A DNA stretch of 64,000 bases from Owenia fusiformis (Eukaryota > Annelida > Polychaeta > Sabellida > Oweniidae). Of this stretch, positions 47,301 through 62,300 are shown one piece after another; position 1 is the first letter of the stretch; each line of letters opens with the position of its first letter. The notes beneath the pieces were generated by a model, which was not told the origin of the DNA, did not search any database, and saw only the letters and a program-made list of their open reading frames with translations. Position numbers and translations under genes: made by a program. The stretch lies in NCBI GenBank assembly GCA_903813345.2, contig CAIIXF020000003.1, forward strand, positions 12,850,931 through 12,914,930, given 5' to 3'.

Positions 47301-50300
47301 TGTACCTTATTGTTTGCTTGAACTGTATAATTTCATGAATAAAACTGGAAAAAAGAAGATTTTTTCAAGATGGCAGCTGAATTTCATTTTATTTATTTAG
47401 GTTGAAAACCCACCGTTGATTTATTATTGCTTGCACTGTATACTTTCTGTTTTTACACAAAATATATTCCCGCATATTATGGGCAGGGGCTGCTTTAAAA
47501 TAATGAACCTAAGTGACATCTATCTCAAATTATATATTCTTACATGTATTAAGTTTATTGATTGCGTATATATTTCAATAATTTGAACCAATCATATTGC
47601 TAGATTAAATATGCTTGCGCAAAAAAATGAAACCAAAAAATGAAACCTCACACAGATTGCTCCTACTGGAGACTTGCGTACATTCTCAACCAAAGGCACA
47701 AGAACTGATTTGTAGAATTGACTGAAAAGAAAATCTTTTCCCCTTACAAGGGTATGCACTGAAAGGTGTAGTTTAAGTCAAAATATGCAGAATTTATTGG
47801 TGGCCCTGTAATACATGTATATACACTGTATATGTAAACATCATACATGCTATAATTGAATGTGTTTACCCACTGTTATTTCAGAAAATATTAAAACATT
47901 GAACATGAAAACCCCAATCTTTGACTATGATATGATTTGGGGACAAGTGTATGTACTTTTTTATTTCAGTTGAGTCACCTGATGATGTTGCCCCCTTGGA
48001 AAAGAAAGTGAAAACGGAAACAACTATAGATGGCACTGTGGTACAATGGGAATGGGAATCGGACACAAATGAGTGGACAAAGTATGGGCCTCTTCATTCA
48101 GAGCAGATCAATGATGCATATAATTCCAGTAAAGCTAAAATAGACATTGATGTCGGACCAGTGAAAATGACTATAAATTTCCAGAAATTTGTTCAGAAGA
48201 ATAAAAAGACAGGATGGGAGAGAAGGATCAGATGTTGCTTAGCATCAACAGCTGATAGTAGTGGTAAGGAAGGCAGTATTTTTAAAATTCTGTAATTTTG
48301 ATGAACATTTTTTGTCCGAAAGAGGCATTGATATTTTTATTTTTAGAAGAAAAACATCCTATCAGAATCAATAATTTCATTTTGCATGTGCATTTAAATT
48401 AAATTGTTACAATGATTGTATCTCCCCATCAGGTACATGTAGATCTGCATGCTGAGAATTTTTATGGAGGTTCGATCTATATTTTTACATTTTATTTGGA
48501 TAATATACATATATACACATTATGATCAGAAGGAACACAAACTAGTTCAAAATCAATACTCAGCGTTTTCAATAGGGACTATGAAAAGTGAGTCCCGGGG
48601 ACCCAGTGTTATAAAAATTTGGGGTCCCTCCCAAAAAAAGTGGGTCCCAATTGAAAAAAGAGAAACACTTAATAAACGTGTATTCTTTATGTTGCTTTAT
48701 CATGTTTTTATTGCATGTATTTAGACCCTGGGGTCAGATTGTACAAGTGTAAATGATGAATAAGTAACGTTTATACACAAGGCGTTACAGAATGTCACAT
48801 CCAAGGCCATTTGAAAGTCTTTGCACCCACTTGGGCTGGTGAAAATGTTCCTCTTTCCAGCCCTGATGCATAAACTGCACCGCATTCCTTGGCCTGCAAC
48901 ATACTGCAGCCAGGGGTATGTGTTTTCCCATTCTGGGAGGTACCTCTTAACTTTAGGAGGGCGTGGCATGATAATACCCTTTACCTCGTGACTTTATGAT
49001 TCAATTAATAATACTCAGATTCTATCCTAAAATTAAAAATTATTTGCAAAAACATTAATTATATAGACCCAATTGACCCAATTCATGCAAGCGAAGCGAA
49101 CTCTAAAGACATGAAAGAGGGGCCTGAGCCTCCCCACAGAAATGTTCTATATTTATACCTTCAAAATTGAGCAATCTAAGCATTTCCCGGAAGTCTTTTA
49201 ACAGCTTGCCTTGATGCATTTCTAAATTTCAATTTTAATATTTTGTATTTTCACATTTTGTATATCCTAAATAATCATCATATTTAATCCCATGTCAAAT
49301 TCTAAACCCCAGTCAATGCAATTCAATGTAATCACAGCTGTATATCTGAATATAGATGGCACGTGTGTAGACTGATTTCTTTAAGCAAAAAACTAACTAT
49401 AAAATCCAAAAGATGGCAGTGTTTATATCACTTCTCACATTGAAATCTTTTTGCAAAGCCGGCCACATTTTGACCAAAATGTACCGGTTTTATCATATTG
49501 TTTCAGCAAAATAAGTATTATTAAGGTAAGTTATACTATATTTTTTAAGTTTAAGTTGTATAAGCTTGATTTATTGGGTTAAACTTGGAGAAAATGCCGT
49601 TTGACCTAAAATAATTTACTGGACAATATCCACAGTCAGCACTATCAATGGTATATTCTAAAAATATAGGGAATAGACTATAATAGAGAAAAGTCCATAA
49701 GGCGTTTGTGACAAAATTTCCCGGTAGTGTTATATTTCCATTTATCGTTCAAACTGAGACATTTATGCTAATAATTCGACGTGTATATGATTCTTACATA
49801 CCCAATACGATCAAAAATGTTACTAACATACCAAATGAAAGGTGATTTCCTGGTCAAACTTGCAAAAGTTGGTCCAAACTCGCACTTGAACCGAATATTT
49901 ACCGGAAGTGTTTATATTTCCATTTGGGTGTCACTACGGTAAATCATTGAAAAATATTGAAAAATCACAAAATTCAGGTTCTGGGATACATATCGCCATT
50001 TTCGAACGAATTAGCCCATACAAGAACTATATTTCTGCGTTCCCCTATACATGACCTTCATCTTGACCATATATTTAACATAGGGTTTGCGTCTTGATTT
50101 TTAAATATCACTACGCCAACACAGGGACTAATTTTTAGGTAAAATCCCTGCTTCACCGATGAAAATTAACGAATAAAGTAGTTCAAGTTTACGGGACTAT
50201 ATTCTTGCGATTTTTTTCTAAAAATGGCACATTTAGAAAGTAATTGGCCTCAGCTTTACATACATACCTCAAATGGCCACATTGCATACACTTAAACCTA

Positions 50301-53300
50301 CTATACACACCATTGAAGTTTCATGGCTTCGTTTTTAAAGTATTAAAAAACACTACCCGGAAGTGGTATTTACCGTAGTAACACCTTAATATCCAAAAAT
50401 GGGAAAATTTTTACTATGATAATTTTTGCTCATTCAGCATTTTTTCAAACAATTGAGTTATTTCATGCTCAAAACAGCTGCATTTTCAAACTTTTAACAC
50501 ATTTTCTACAAAATCTAGTCATATTTGGGGAAATAGGTGAGGGCTGAGTCTCTAAAAACTGGCCAAAATGACCTAAACTTGGGTTATCAACTTCAGAGAT
50601 CTCATGCAAAAAAATTAGACGCAAAATCCCCGAGATTATTTCATTTTGAAATCATACACAGAATGTACTGAAACGTATGTTGTTAAATGCAAATATTTTG
50701 AGTCAAATGTGGTCCCCATGTGCAAAATTTGCCCTTTTTCTCCCCCTTTACGCCAGTTAGGCCCCAGTGTACTGTGACATCATACTCATACCATTGCTAC
50801 AATGTAGCAATTTACAAATTAATCATGATTACTCTTCCTGTGATACACCTGTGGTAGTTGAACACTGTTTATTCCCCAGTGTGTTGATTGATTACATGCA
50901 AGCTTACTTAGTTACTTACTAAGTACGCAATAACCACCATCAAAGACCTGCCGGCACCTATTTATTTTCGGGTTGGTAATGGAATTTTACAAGGGCAATA
51001 CGAGAAGAATTCAATTTTTCATTATTTAATGATAATTGCGGTAGATTTTACGGTAGTTTGAACAAGAATACTGTTAATTCAAGCAGAAATATGGTAGATT
51101 TTCAAATATTTACGGTATATTTTACGGCCGTTCTTATAGAAAAAATCTAATTATAATAAAATATTTTATGGTAGATTTTGGTAAAATTACAGTAGATTTT
51201 TTCGGTTGTTTTACAAGAAAAAACAGTAATTTTTTACGGTATTTATATTATTTTTTATGGTAGATGCCGGTAAAAATACGGTAGGTTGGCAGGTATGAGT
51301 TACCATTGCAACCGTGGAAATGGGTAAAAATGAGAGCAAAAAACACCCAGACCCGCCATAATGGCACTAATTTTCAAAATATTTCGAGACATACACATTT
51401 TCTTAAACTTTGATATCGTCTAGAACACTTCTAGACAACAAAAATATCAAAAATGGGGGGAAGGCAGGGTCGGATCTGAGAACCAACAAGGAGGGGGGGG
51501 GGGCCAAATTTCAGGTCAGAAAAAAATTTGGGGCCCCTGAAACCAAAAAGTGGGCCCAAATTTTGAGGCCCATTTTCTTCAAAATTTGGCCTGAAATTAA
51601 AAAATAAGGCCTTAAAAGGCCCAGTTATGACCAAAAAGGCCCACTATTTGGGGCCTTAAGGCCTTTTTGGCCCAAAAAATTTTTGAGCCCAATTTTTTTT
51701 TCTGGGCCCACCCAAGGGGGGGGGGGGCGGGCCCCCAGCCCCCCCCTCCTAATCCGCCAGTGGAAGGTTTATCACTTCAATTATTTTCAAGCCTTGGTCA
51801 AAGTAAAACTACGAAAAAAGCACTCATTTTCACTTTAGAATCACCTATTATCGCCCAAATGGCTATATGTTGTCAAGGTCGCCATGTTAAAAGTAGAATT
51901 AGAATGCTCTTCAGACAATGTTTGATAGCTTTCCTTTATCACGGAACAAAGACCTTTGCACTGGTATGCCCATTTCCATGAGATAATGCACGTGAAAGAG
52001 GAACAGTGTCTTTAAATGTCATCAAAACTTTTTCTCACTACTTTTGGTGTAATAATACCATCTGATTGATTGTTGGTGTAAACAATGAGTCGGGTTAATC
52101 TGCACGAGGTTCGGTTTTTCATTAAGGGAAGTACTTTATTCCCATGATTCAAAGTGCTTTTCTGCCATTGGTTCGGTTTAAGTTTGTACAACAAACGTCC
52201 ACGAATCCAGGGCAGGTTGACATTATATCATTACATTTGTTTTGGGTGTATAGTTTTTGTTTTGACAATAAACAAAAAAAATCCCGCAATATATGGTGCA
52301 TCATGGGTAGGACACGCTGTGAAATATGAACGTAAGTGACATCTATGTCAAATTAAATGTTCCTACAAAGTTATTAATCACGCATGCGTCATGATAACTT
52401 AAACCAATCAGATTACTGGGTTTAATGCGCACGCGCCATAAACCGAATACTTTCCCGGGATTCGGGCTTTAGGATACGATTTTACACTGACCGATTGCAA
52501 ACGAGATTTAGCGAGATGAAGCGGTTGTGAAACCAAGATGGCAGAAAGTTTGTGAACTTCTAGTATTATTATATCTTACGGTAGAGTATACCATTGATAG
52601 TGCTGACTTTGTCTGACCCATATTCTCCATGCTGTATTACCCAGGATGCATCTCTGAGAAGAGGAGATTTGGATAGAGATTTAAACGAGATTTAGCGAGA
52701 TGACGCGTTTGTGATACTTTTGTTGAAGAATGAGCACATTTGAACTGATTTCTACGATCTCAACGTAATTTGAGGTATGGACTTTCATTTTTAATAATAC
52801 CTTGGTGTCTTATGGACCTCCGTCACTAAAAATAATAGGGAAACACTTGTGTAGAAACGTCGAATTCTTAGTCTGAAAAGTAGGGTGTCTGTAATTTTAT
52901 AGAAAAATTGCCAAAAGCTTATGAACTTTTAGCTCTTACTACCACTACTTACCATTGAGAGTGCTGACTTTGACAATATCCCAGATGCGAGTAGAAATGA
53001 TCTTGATTTACGTCATTAAAAACTCACAACTCGGTCAAACTGATGTTACATTTGGAATCTACATGTAAAATTACATTTAGAAATGTGGTTTTGAAAAGAC
53101 TTTATCAACTTTGAAAATTTAATTTTCTTTGAAAATGTGACTTCTAGGTCGGGGAGATTCCTCATAGACCCCATGTTGTAGAACCACTAAAAATGAAATA
53201 TCTTTTCTTGTGTTGGGCAGATAATATTTTCTTTTACTGGACATATTTTAATTTATAATAACTATCAGAAACATAAGGGTAATATGAAAAATTAACCACT

Positions 53301-56300
53301 AAAACTAATGCATATTCAAGTTTAAGAGAATTCTGTAATACCCTGCCATGTTAATTCCCCCGAATCAGCCACCTGGTGACGAAACTAGTAACTACCTACT
53401 CGCATCTGAGTAATTTTATTTCTGATATGTTTTCGCCAATTAGGGACGTTTTTCATATAAAATAACATTTGTTTGCAACCTATGGTGAGTAATGCGTCCC
53501 AAGAACGCACCAACAATTTTTTTCTGCGTCCATGACTATTTATTTACGTCCTCATAATGGGAGGACGGCGTTGTTAAAAACCCAGAATACTGGATTAAAC
53601 ATTGAAATGGCCATGACCTTTCCCCATTTGGGTTAACTATGGAACTTTCTGGCTTTAATCTCTGAATGAGCTTTTTCAGCAATCATGTGTACTAGATAAA
53701 CTAACCTAATCCCAATTAATTGTTTGTTTGCAGAGTTCTATTGTTGGTCCTGGAAGGATGAGTTTAAGTCACAGTGTCCATATATGCCAGATATCAGCAT
53801 GAAGTTTGAGAAGGCCCTACATGATGATGATGCTGAAGTGGAGTTCGAAGCAGGAAAACCAAAACGTCAATATATCCTGGATATTAAGAAAATGATACAG
53901 AGAAATGCTGAAACAAACAAGGAGACAACAGTATCTAGAACAAAATCAGGTAATAAGTTGTATGATAACTTGATTGATTGTTAACGGTCAATGATTGTAT
54001 CAGCAAGCCATCAGAATGATTTACAGGGAATGCAATAATATGCAGGCAATTTCTCAACTTTTTTAACTCTACCACACCTAAATTTTAGTAAATTTACCAT
54101 TTTATCTTCACCGAATATTTCAGCTGCTAAACCTCCTACTGGTGATGCACCAACTGTTGTCAAGTCTGAACCTAAAGCAGCAGCAAAAGCTACAACGAAA
54201 AGTGCTCCTAAAGGGAAGTCAACCAAATCTGCAAAAGGAGAACCAATGGATGTTGAAGAGGAAAAAAGTAAGCTCAGAGAATTTGTCAACTGTGGCATAT
54301 TTTTCATTGTGTTTCTCGTTGTGTTTTGTGCTTTTCTTTTTCCAAGTTGGTACAATATCATTTTCAAGTTGGGACATATTAACTTTCATTTAATGCAGTC
54401 GTATTTTCAAACTACATTGCAAATACATTGTATAATTTGATTTTCAGATTTGTGATTCAGGGAATCATAATTTGATTGTTTTGGATGTGCCACTGTGAAG
54501 TTGCCAGTTTCTAAGGTAGTCATTTTGAAATGCCCTGGCTGGGTTTCAATGTCATAGTATGAGTACACATGCCCATTCTTTATTCCAGTAAAAACTATTG
54601 TAATGAAGGGCAAGGCTCCAGTTGATCCTGAATGCACAAAATCATCAACTGCTCATGTCTACTGTGAAGGGAGTGATGTCTACGATGCCATGTTAAATCA
54701 GGTTAGTTTGAGCAACAAATGGATCAATCAGATTAGCAATAAGGGCAATATTTGAAAAATAAAATGTTGAAACCTTGTAGTTTCATTAGCAGCAATCGAC
54801 AGGCAATTTTTCTTAAAGAATTTTGCAACTGATTTCTGCTAGAAATATAATTTCGAGTTATTTTGCCAATTTTTTTTTATTTTTTGTTAGAAAGTTTAAA
54901 GAGACTCCATACCATAGGATAGCACAATCAAGACCCCTCTTGGCCTTTTTGCATATTGGGTTTCACAACATATTCACCTAGTAGTTACTTACCAACGAAG
55001 AAGTCCCAAATCCCTCACTTTCACTGTTAATTTTGAGATTGTGATGACCGATCTAATTATTTTTGCAGAAGCTAATTCAATCTGAAGTTTGAATATACTG
55101 GCAAAATTAGCCTGTTATCTGATAGGTCATTCAGTTGATTGTTGGTTTTTAGTTGATTATTTCAATATTTCGGCAATAAGTTATTCTCAAGATATGTCCA
55201 TGTTATGTGTGGTATATATGAGCAATAATAATGAGACATTATTCATTGTCTCGGCGAGAAACCTATGGTATACTGCATCTTTAATGAAACCTCCCTACTC
55301 TATTATTTTGAGTAATCACTAAGTTTGTGAAGTTTTCACTTGTGAATATCTTGTCCAATTGACATGTCAATTTGCACAATTTCCCTTAAAGTCATTTTCT
55401 AATTTCTCCTTCATTTTTAGACAAACCTTATGAATAACAACAACAAGTACTACATCTGTCAGCTCTTGGAAGATGATACTAGGAAGGCATATAGTGTATG
55501 GTTTAGGTGGGGACGTGTTGGGAAGGTGGGCCAGAACAGTCTCATGCCATGTGGCCCTGACCTTGATGAGGCCAAAAAATTGTTCACTAGGAAGTAAGTA
55601 TAACTAGATTTGTGAAATTGAACAAGTTCAATTTAAGACTCCAGATTTATTTGACCTAGATAGATCAGTAAAGAGCTGAGTAAGTAACTGAGTAATTAGT
55701 TGAGTAAGTACCTTAGTAGTAGTTGAGTAAGTAGCTGAGTAAGTAACTGGGTAAAAAGCTGAGTTAGTAGCTGAGTAAGTAGCTAAGTAAGTAATAACTA
55801 ATTAAGCAATTGAGTAAGTAGTCAAATAAGTAGCTGAGTAGGTAGGAGGTAAAGTAGGGTATGTAGGACTTTTTGAAAGTTTATTTGACCAATCTGCATC
55901 GTGAATACTGGCAAGTGCGAATTTCAAACTTCAAAATGGCTTAGAATCTTAACCGGGGGTCGGATTGCAATTTTAATTTCAGATCCGGATTCCTTAGGAA
56001 ATTATGCCCCTAATTCATAACTCATACGTTAAATTTGGAGAACTTTTTATTTTGACCTACATTTCGATCACCAGATCTCAAAAGTGGGTCTAAAAACGTC
56101 TTGACGGCAAAAAGTTAACATTATAAGCACACTCTTTGCTACATGTATACAAAATTTCGAAGAATATCATTGAAGTGTAGTGTCCGAATTGCAAAAATAA
56201 GAAAAAACTAAGAATTTGACCTAGATTTTGAACTAGGTATTTTGGTGTCCAAATTTTGAAGGAAAGTAGCTTTTGAGGTCCCCTTCTTTTATGGGCTTTC

Positions 56301-59300
56301 ATTATGTTTAGCTGTACTCATTCTATATCTTGTATTTTTACACTTCAAAAAATTATTCGGTCCCATTGATTTAACATGGGGCACCAAATTTAGCGATTTT
56401 TGAGCTTTCAAAACATCATAACTTCTGAACAAGATGTCGAATCGAAATTTGGTTTGCAGATTCGGATTCCTGACAAAATTCTACCCCTAATTCATAACTC
56501 ATACGTTAAATTTAGAATTTTTTTTATTTTTACCTACTTTTTGGACACGCCATAACTTCCGAACCGGAAGTCGGATCGAAATATGGTTTGCAGATTCCGA
56601 TTCCTGACAAAATTCTACCCCTGATTCATAACTCATAAGTTAATTTGAAGAATTTTTTATTTTGACCTACTTTTGGGACACCATATCTCAAAAGTGGGTC
56701 AAAATACTTCCTGACGGCAAAAGGCTAACACTATTAGCACACTCTTGGCTACATGTATACACGATTTCGAAGAATATAATTAAAGTGTAGTGTCAGAATC
56801 GCAAAAATAAGGAAAAACTTTGAATTTGACCTAGATTTTGACCTTGGCATTTTTGTGTCCAAATTTTTAAGCTAGATGGCTTTTGAGGTCCCCTTCTTTT
56901 AAAAGCTTCCATTATATTTAGCTGAACTCAGTCTATATTTCGTATTTTTCACTTCAAAAAAATCTTTTTTCCCATTGACTTAACATGGGCACCAAATTTA
57001 GCGATTTTTGAGCTTTCAAAACGATATAACTTCCGAACCGGAAGTCGGATCGAAATTTGGTTTTCAGATTCGGAATCCTGAGAAAATTTCCTACAAGACC
57101 AGTAGCGTGGACATTGAATTGGGAGAACTTTTTTTTGGACCTCGTTTTCGGACACTGATATCTCGAAATCGGTTTGAGATATCAAAAAACTAAATCGACC
57201 TGTTTTCCCCTACTTTTTTATGAGGAACACAATGAAAAAAAACCGGATTGAAAATATTGAAGGACGACCGAGAAAATTGAAAAAAGTGACAAAGTACTGG
57301 ATTTGACCTAGTTCTTGACCTTTGACCTAGATAAAAATTTGACCTAATTTCCCATCATCCCAGATACATTCCCTAGTTGATCATGTAAGCAGCTTAAAGT
57401 AAGCTCTTCTAGTTGGTGAGAAATCTGGGAAGGAGGAAGAGGAAGAAAGAATAACTAGATTTTGGAAATTGAACGAGTTCAATTTCAGACTCCAGATCTA
57501 GATTTTTTTTTAGCCGAGTCATCCAGAATAAGCCAAGTCATCCAAAATGATCATCAAGAAAAAGAAGGATGGATAGATAGATGGATGGATGAAAAAGGAA
57601 GGAAGGATAGGATAGAATAGGAAGGAACGATAGGATAGAATAGGAAAGAAGGATAGAATAGAATAGGAAGAAGGGATAGAATAGGAAGGAGAGGAAACGA
57701 AGCAAGGGTAGATAGGAAGGATAGGATAGGATCAGAAAGGAAGGATGGATGCATTTTTCAATATTTTCTTCTCTACTCTTGACTTTCTATCAGGATACCA
57801 TCAGATCGATTTTTCTTGAAATTTCAAAACGCCATAACTTCAGAACCGGAAGTCGGATCGAAATTTGATTTGTAGATTCAGATTCCTGACAAAAATTTCC
57901 CCCTAATTCATAACTCATACGTTAAATTTGGCGAATTTTTATTTTGACCTACTTTTCGGACACGCCATAACTTCGGAACCGGAAGTCGGATTGAAATCTG
58001 GTTTGCAGATTCGGATTTCTGAGAAAATTCTACTCTTAATTCATAACTCAAACGTTAAATTTGGAGAACTTTTTATTTTGACCTACTTTTCAGACACCAT
58101 ATCTCAAAAGTGGGTCAAAATACTTTCTGACGGCAAAAGGCTAATGCTATTAGCACACTCTTGGCTACATGTATACACAATTTCGAGGAATATAATTAAA
58201 GTGTAGTGTTAGAATCGCAAAAATAAGGATAAACTATGAATTTGACCTAGATTTTGACCTAGGGATTTTTGTGTCCACATTTTGAAGTTAGGTAGCCTTC
58301 GAGGTTCCCTTCTTTCATAGGCTTTCATTATTTTAAGCTGTACTTAGTCTATATCTCGTATTTTACACTTCAAAAAATTTTTTGTTCCTATTGACATAAC
58401 GTGGGGCACTAAATTTAGCGATTTTTGAGCTTTCAAAATGTAATAACTTCCGACCCGAAAGTCGGATCGAAATTTGGTTTGCAGATTCGGATTCCTGAGA
58501 AAACTCTATACTTAATTCATAACTCAAATGATAAATTTGGAGAACTTTATATTTTGACCTACTTTTCGGACACCATATCTCAAAAGTGGGGCAAAATACT
58601 TTCTGACTGCAAAAGGCTAACACTATAAGCACACTCTTGGCTACATGCATACAAAATTTCGAGGAATATAATTAAAGTGTAGTGTCAGGATCGCAAAAAT
58701 AAGGATAAACTATGAATTTGACCTAGATTTTGACCTAGGGATTTTTGTGTCCAAATTTTGAAGTTAGGTAGCCTTCGAGGTTCCCTTCTTTCATAGGCTT
58801 TCATTATATTTAGCTGAACTCAGTCTATATTTCGTATTTTTCACTTCAAAAAAATCTTTTTCCCCATTGACTTAACATGGGCACCAAATTTAGCGATTTT
58901 TGAGCTTTCAAAACGCCATAACTTCCGAACCGGAAGTCTGATTCGAATTTGGTTTTCAGATTCAGAATCCTGATAAAATTTCCTATAAGACCAATATCCT
59001 GGACATTTGATTCGAAGAACTTTTTTTTGGACCTCGTTTTCGGACACTGATATCTCGAAATCTGTTTGAGATATCAAAAAACTAACTCGACCCTAGGTTT
59101 TCTACTTTTTTATAAGGAACACAATGAGAAAAACCCGGATCGAAAATATTGAAGGATGACCGAGAAAATCGAAAAAAGTGACAAAGTACTGGATTTGACC
59201 TAGTTCTTGACCTTTGACCTAGATAAAAATTTGACCCAATTTCCGAGGAACTAGATTCTGGACCTGAATTGACCAAATGACTGACTTTACTAAAAACCTT

Positions 59301-62300
59301 ATGGTTATTGAGAAAACTGGGTTAGAATAAGAATAATAACTAGACTTGTAAATTGAACAAAGTTCAATTTAAGACTCCAGATTGATTTACTTGAGTAAAG
59401 AGCTGAGTAAGTAACTGAGTAGGAAGCTGAGTACGTAGATGATTAAGTAATTGAGTAAGTAGCTGAGAAAGCAGCTGAGTAGGTAGCTAAGTAGCTGAGT
59501 AGGTAGCCGAGTTAGTAGCTGAGAAGTAGGTAGCTAAGTAGGTAGCCAAGTAGGTATGTATGTAGGTAGGTAAGTAGGAATTTTTGACCGGAAGTCGGAT
59601 TGAAATTTGGTTTGCAGATTCGGATTCCTGGGAAAATTTTACCTTTAATTCATAACTCATAAGGGACATTTTGAGAATTTTTTATTTTGACCTACTTTTA
59701 GGACACCATATCTCAAAAGTGGGTCAAAATACTTTCTGACGGCAAAAGGCTAACATTATTAGCACACTCTTTGCTACCTGTATACAACATTTCGAAGCAA
59801 ATCATTAAAGTGTAATGTCAGAATCGCAAAAATAAGCAAAAACTATGAATTTGACCTAGATTTTGACCTAGGCATTTTGGTGTCCAAATTTTAAAGCTAG
59901 ATAGCCTTCGAGGTCCCCTTCTTTTATAGGCTTTCAGAATTTTAAGCTGTACTCAGTTTATATCTGGTATTTTACACTTCAAAAAAATCTTTTTTCTCAT
60001 TGACATAACATGGGGCACCAAATTTAGCGATTTTTGAGCTTTCAAAACGCCATAACTTCCGAAAGTCGGATTGACATTTAGTTTGCAGATTCAGATTCCT
60101 GGGAAAATTCTACCCTTAATTCATAGCTCATACTTTAAATTTGGAGAACTTCTTATTTTGACCTACTTTTCGGACACCATATCTCAAAAGTGGGTCAAAA
60201 TACTTTCTGACGGCAAAAGGCTAACACTATTAGCACACTCTTTGCTACCTGTATACAAAATTTTGAAGTAAATTATTAAAGTGTAGTGTCAGAATCGTTA
60301 AAATAAGGAAAAACTATGAATTTGACCTAGATTTTGACCTAGGCATTTTGGTGTCCAAATTTTGAAGCTATGTAGCTTTGGAGGTTCCCTTCTTTTACAA
60401 GCATTCATTATATTAAGCTGTACTCAGTCTATATCTTGTATTTTACACTTCGAAAAAGTCTTTTTTCCCATTGACTTAACATAGGCACCAAATTTAGTGA
60501 TTTTTGAGCTTTCAAAACGCCATAACTTCCGAACCGATAGTCGGATTGAAATTTGGTTTGCAGATTCGGATTCCTTGGAAAATTCTACCCTTAATTCATA
60601 GCTCATACGTTAAATTTGGAGAACTTTTTATTTTGACCTACTTTTCGGACACCATATCTCAAAAGTGGGTCAAAATACTTTCTGACGGCAAAAGGCTAAC
60701 ACTATTAGCACACTCTTTGCTATCTGTATACAAAATTTTGAAGCAAATTATTAAAGTGTAGTGTCAGAATCGTAAAAATAAGGAAAACTATGAATTTGAC
60801 CTAGATTTTGACCTTTGACCTAGATAAAAATTTAACCTAATTTCCCAGAAACTAGATCTCATCTTCTTACTGACCCTGTAAGTAGATTTGAGTAAGGTCT
60901 TCTAGTTGCTGAGAAAACTGGTTCGGAAAGAAAAATAATAATAACTAGACATGTAAATTGAACAAGTTCAATTTAAGACTCCAGATTTAAAACTTTTTTT
61001 AAGCTGAGTCATCCAAAATACTGTAAACTGAGCAATTCAGAATAAGCTGAGTCGGCTAGAATATAGACATTTAGACAACTTTTAAGAATGTTATCTTCGA
61101 CTCAATTGGCTTAACATGGGGATACCATCATATCGACTTTTCGAGACTTCAAACCGCTATAACTATCTAACCAGAAGTTGGATTGAAATTTAGTTTAAAG
61201 ATTCGGATTCCTGAGAAAATTCTAACCTTAATTCATAACTCATACGTTAAATTTGGGGAACTTTTTATTCGGACCTACATTTCGGACACCATATCTCAAA
61301 AGTGGGTCAAAATACTTTCTGACGGCAGAAGGCTAACACTATAAGCACACTTTTGCTACCTGTATACAAAATTTTGAAGCAAATCATTAAAGTGTAATGT
61401 CAGAATCGCAAAAATAAGGAAAAAACTATGAATTTGACCTAAATTTTGACCTAGGCATTTTGGTGTCCAAATTTTAAAGCTAGATAGCCTTCGAGGTCCC
61501 TTTCTTTTATAGGCTATCAGAATGTTAAGCTGTACTCAGTTTATATCTGGTATTTTACACTTCAAAAAAATCTTTTTTCTCACTGACATAACATGGGGCA
61601 CCAAATTTAGCGATTTTTGAGCTTTCAAAACGCCATAACTTCCGAACCGTAAGTCGGATTGAAATTTGGTTTGCAGATTCGGATTCCTGGGAAAATTTTT
61701 CTCTTAATTCATAGCTCATATGTTAAATTTGGAGAATTTTTTATTTTGACCTACTTTTCGGACACCATATCTCAAAAGTGGGTCAAAATACTTTCTGACG
61801 GCAAAAGGCTAACACTATAAGCACACTCTTTGCTACCTGTATACGAAATTTTGAAGTAAATTATTAAAATGTAGTGTCAGAATCGTAAAAATAAGGAAAA
61901 ACTATGAATTTGACCTAGATTTTGACCCAGGCATTTTGGTGTCCAAATTTTGAAGCTATGTAGCTTTTGAGGTCCCCTTCTTTTATAAGCATTCATTATG
62001 CTAAGCTGTACCCAGTCTATATCTTGTATTTTACACTTCGAAAAAGTCTTTTTTCCCATTGACTTAACATAGGCACCAAATTTAGCGATTTTTGAGCTTT
62101 CAAAATGCCATAACTTCCGAACCGGAAGTCTGATTCAAATTTGGTTTGCAGATTCGGATTCCTGAGATCATTCTACACTTATTTCATAACTCACATGTTG
62201 AATTTGGAGAATTTTTTGTTCTGACCTACTTTCCGGACGCCATATCTCAAGATCGGTAGGAGTAATTAAAATTCTGATGTCATGTCTTTGTTTCGCCTTT

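Noticed and set aside
56949-62059. Many 60-95 codon frames in PARP2 intron 6
   Set aside because: They recur with each 475-bp monomer, are broken differently in each and lie in both directions, so they are satellite by-products.
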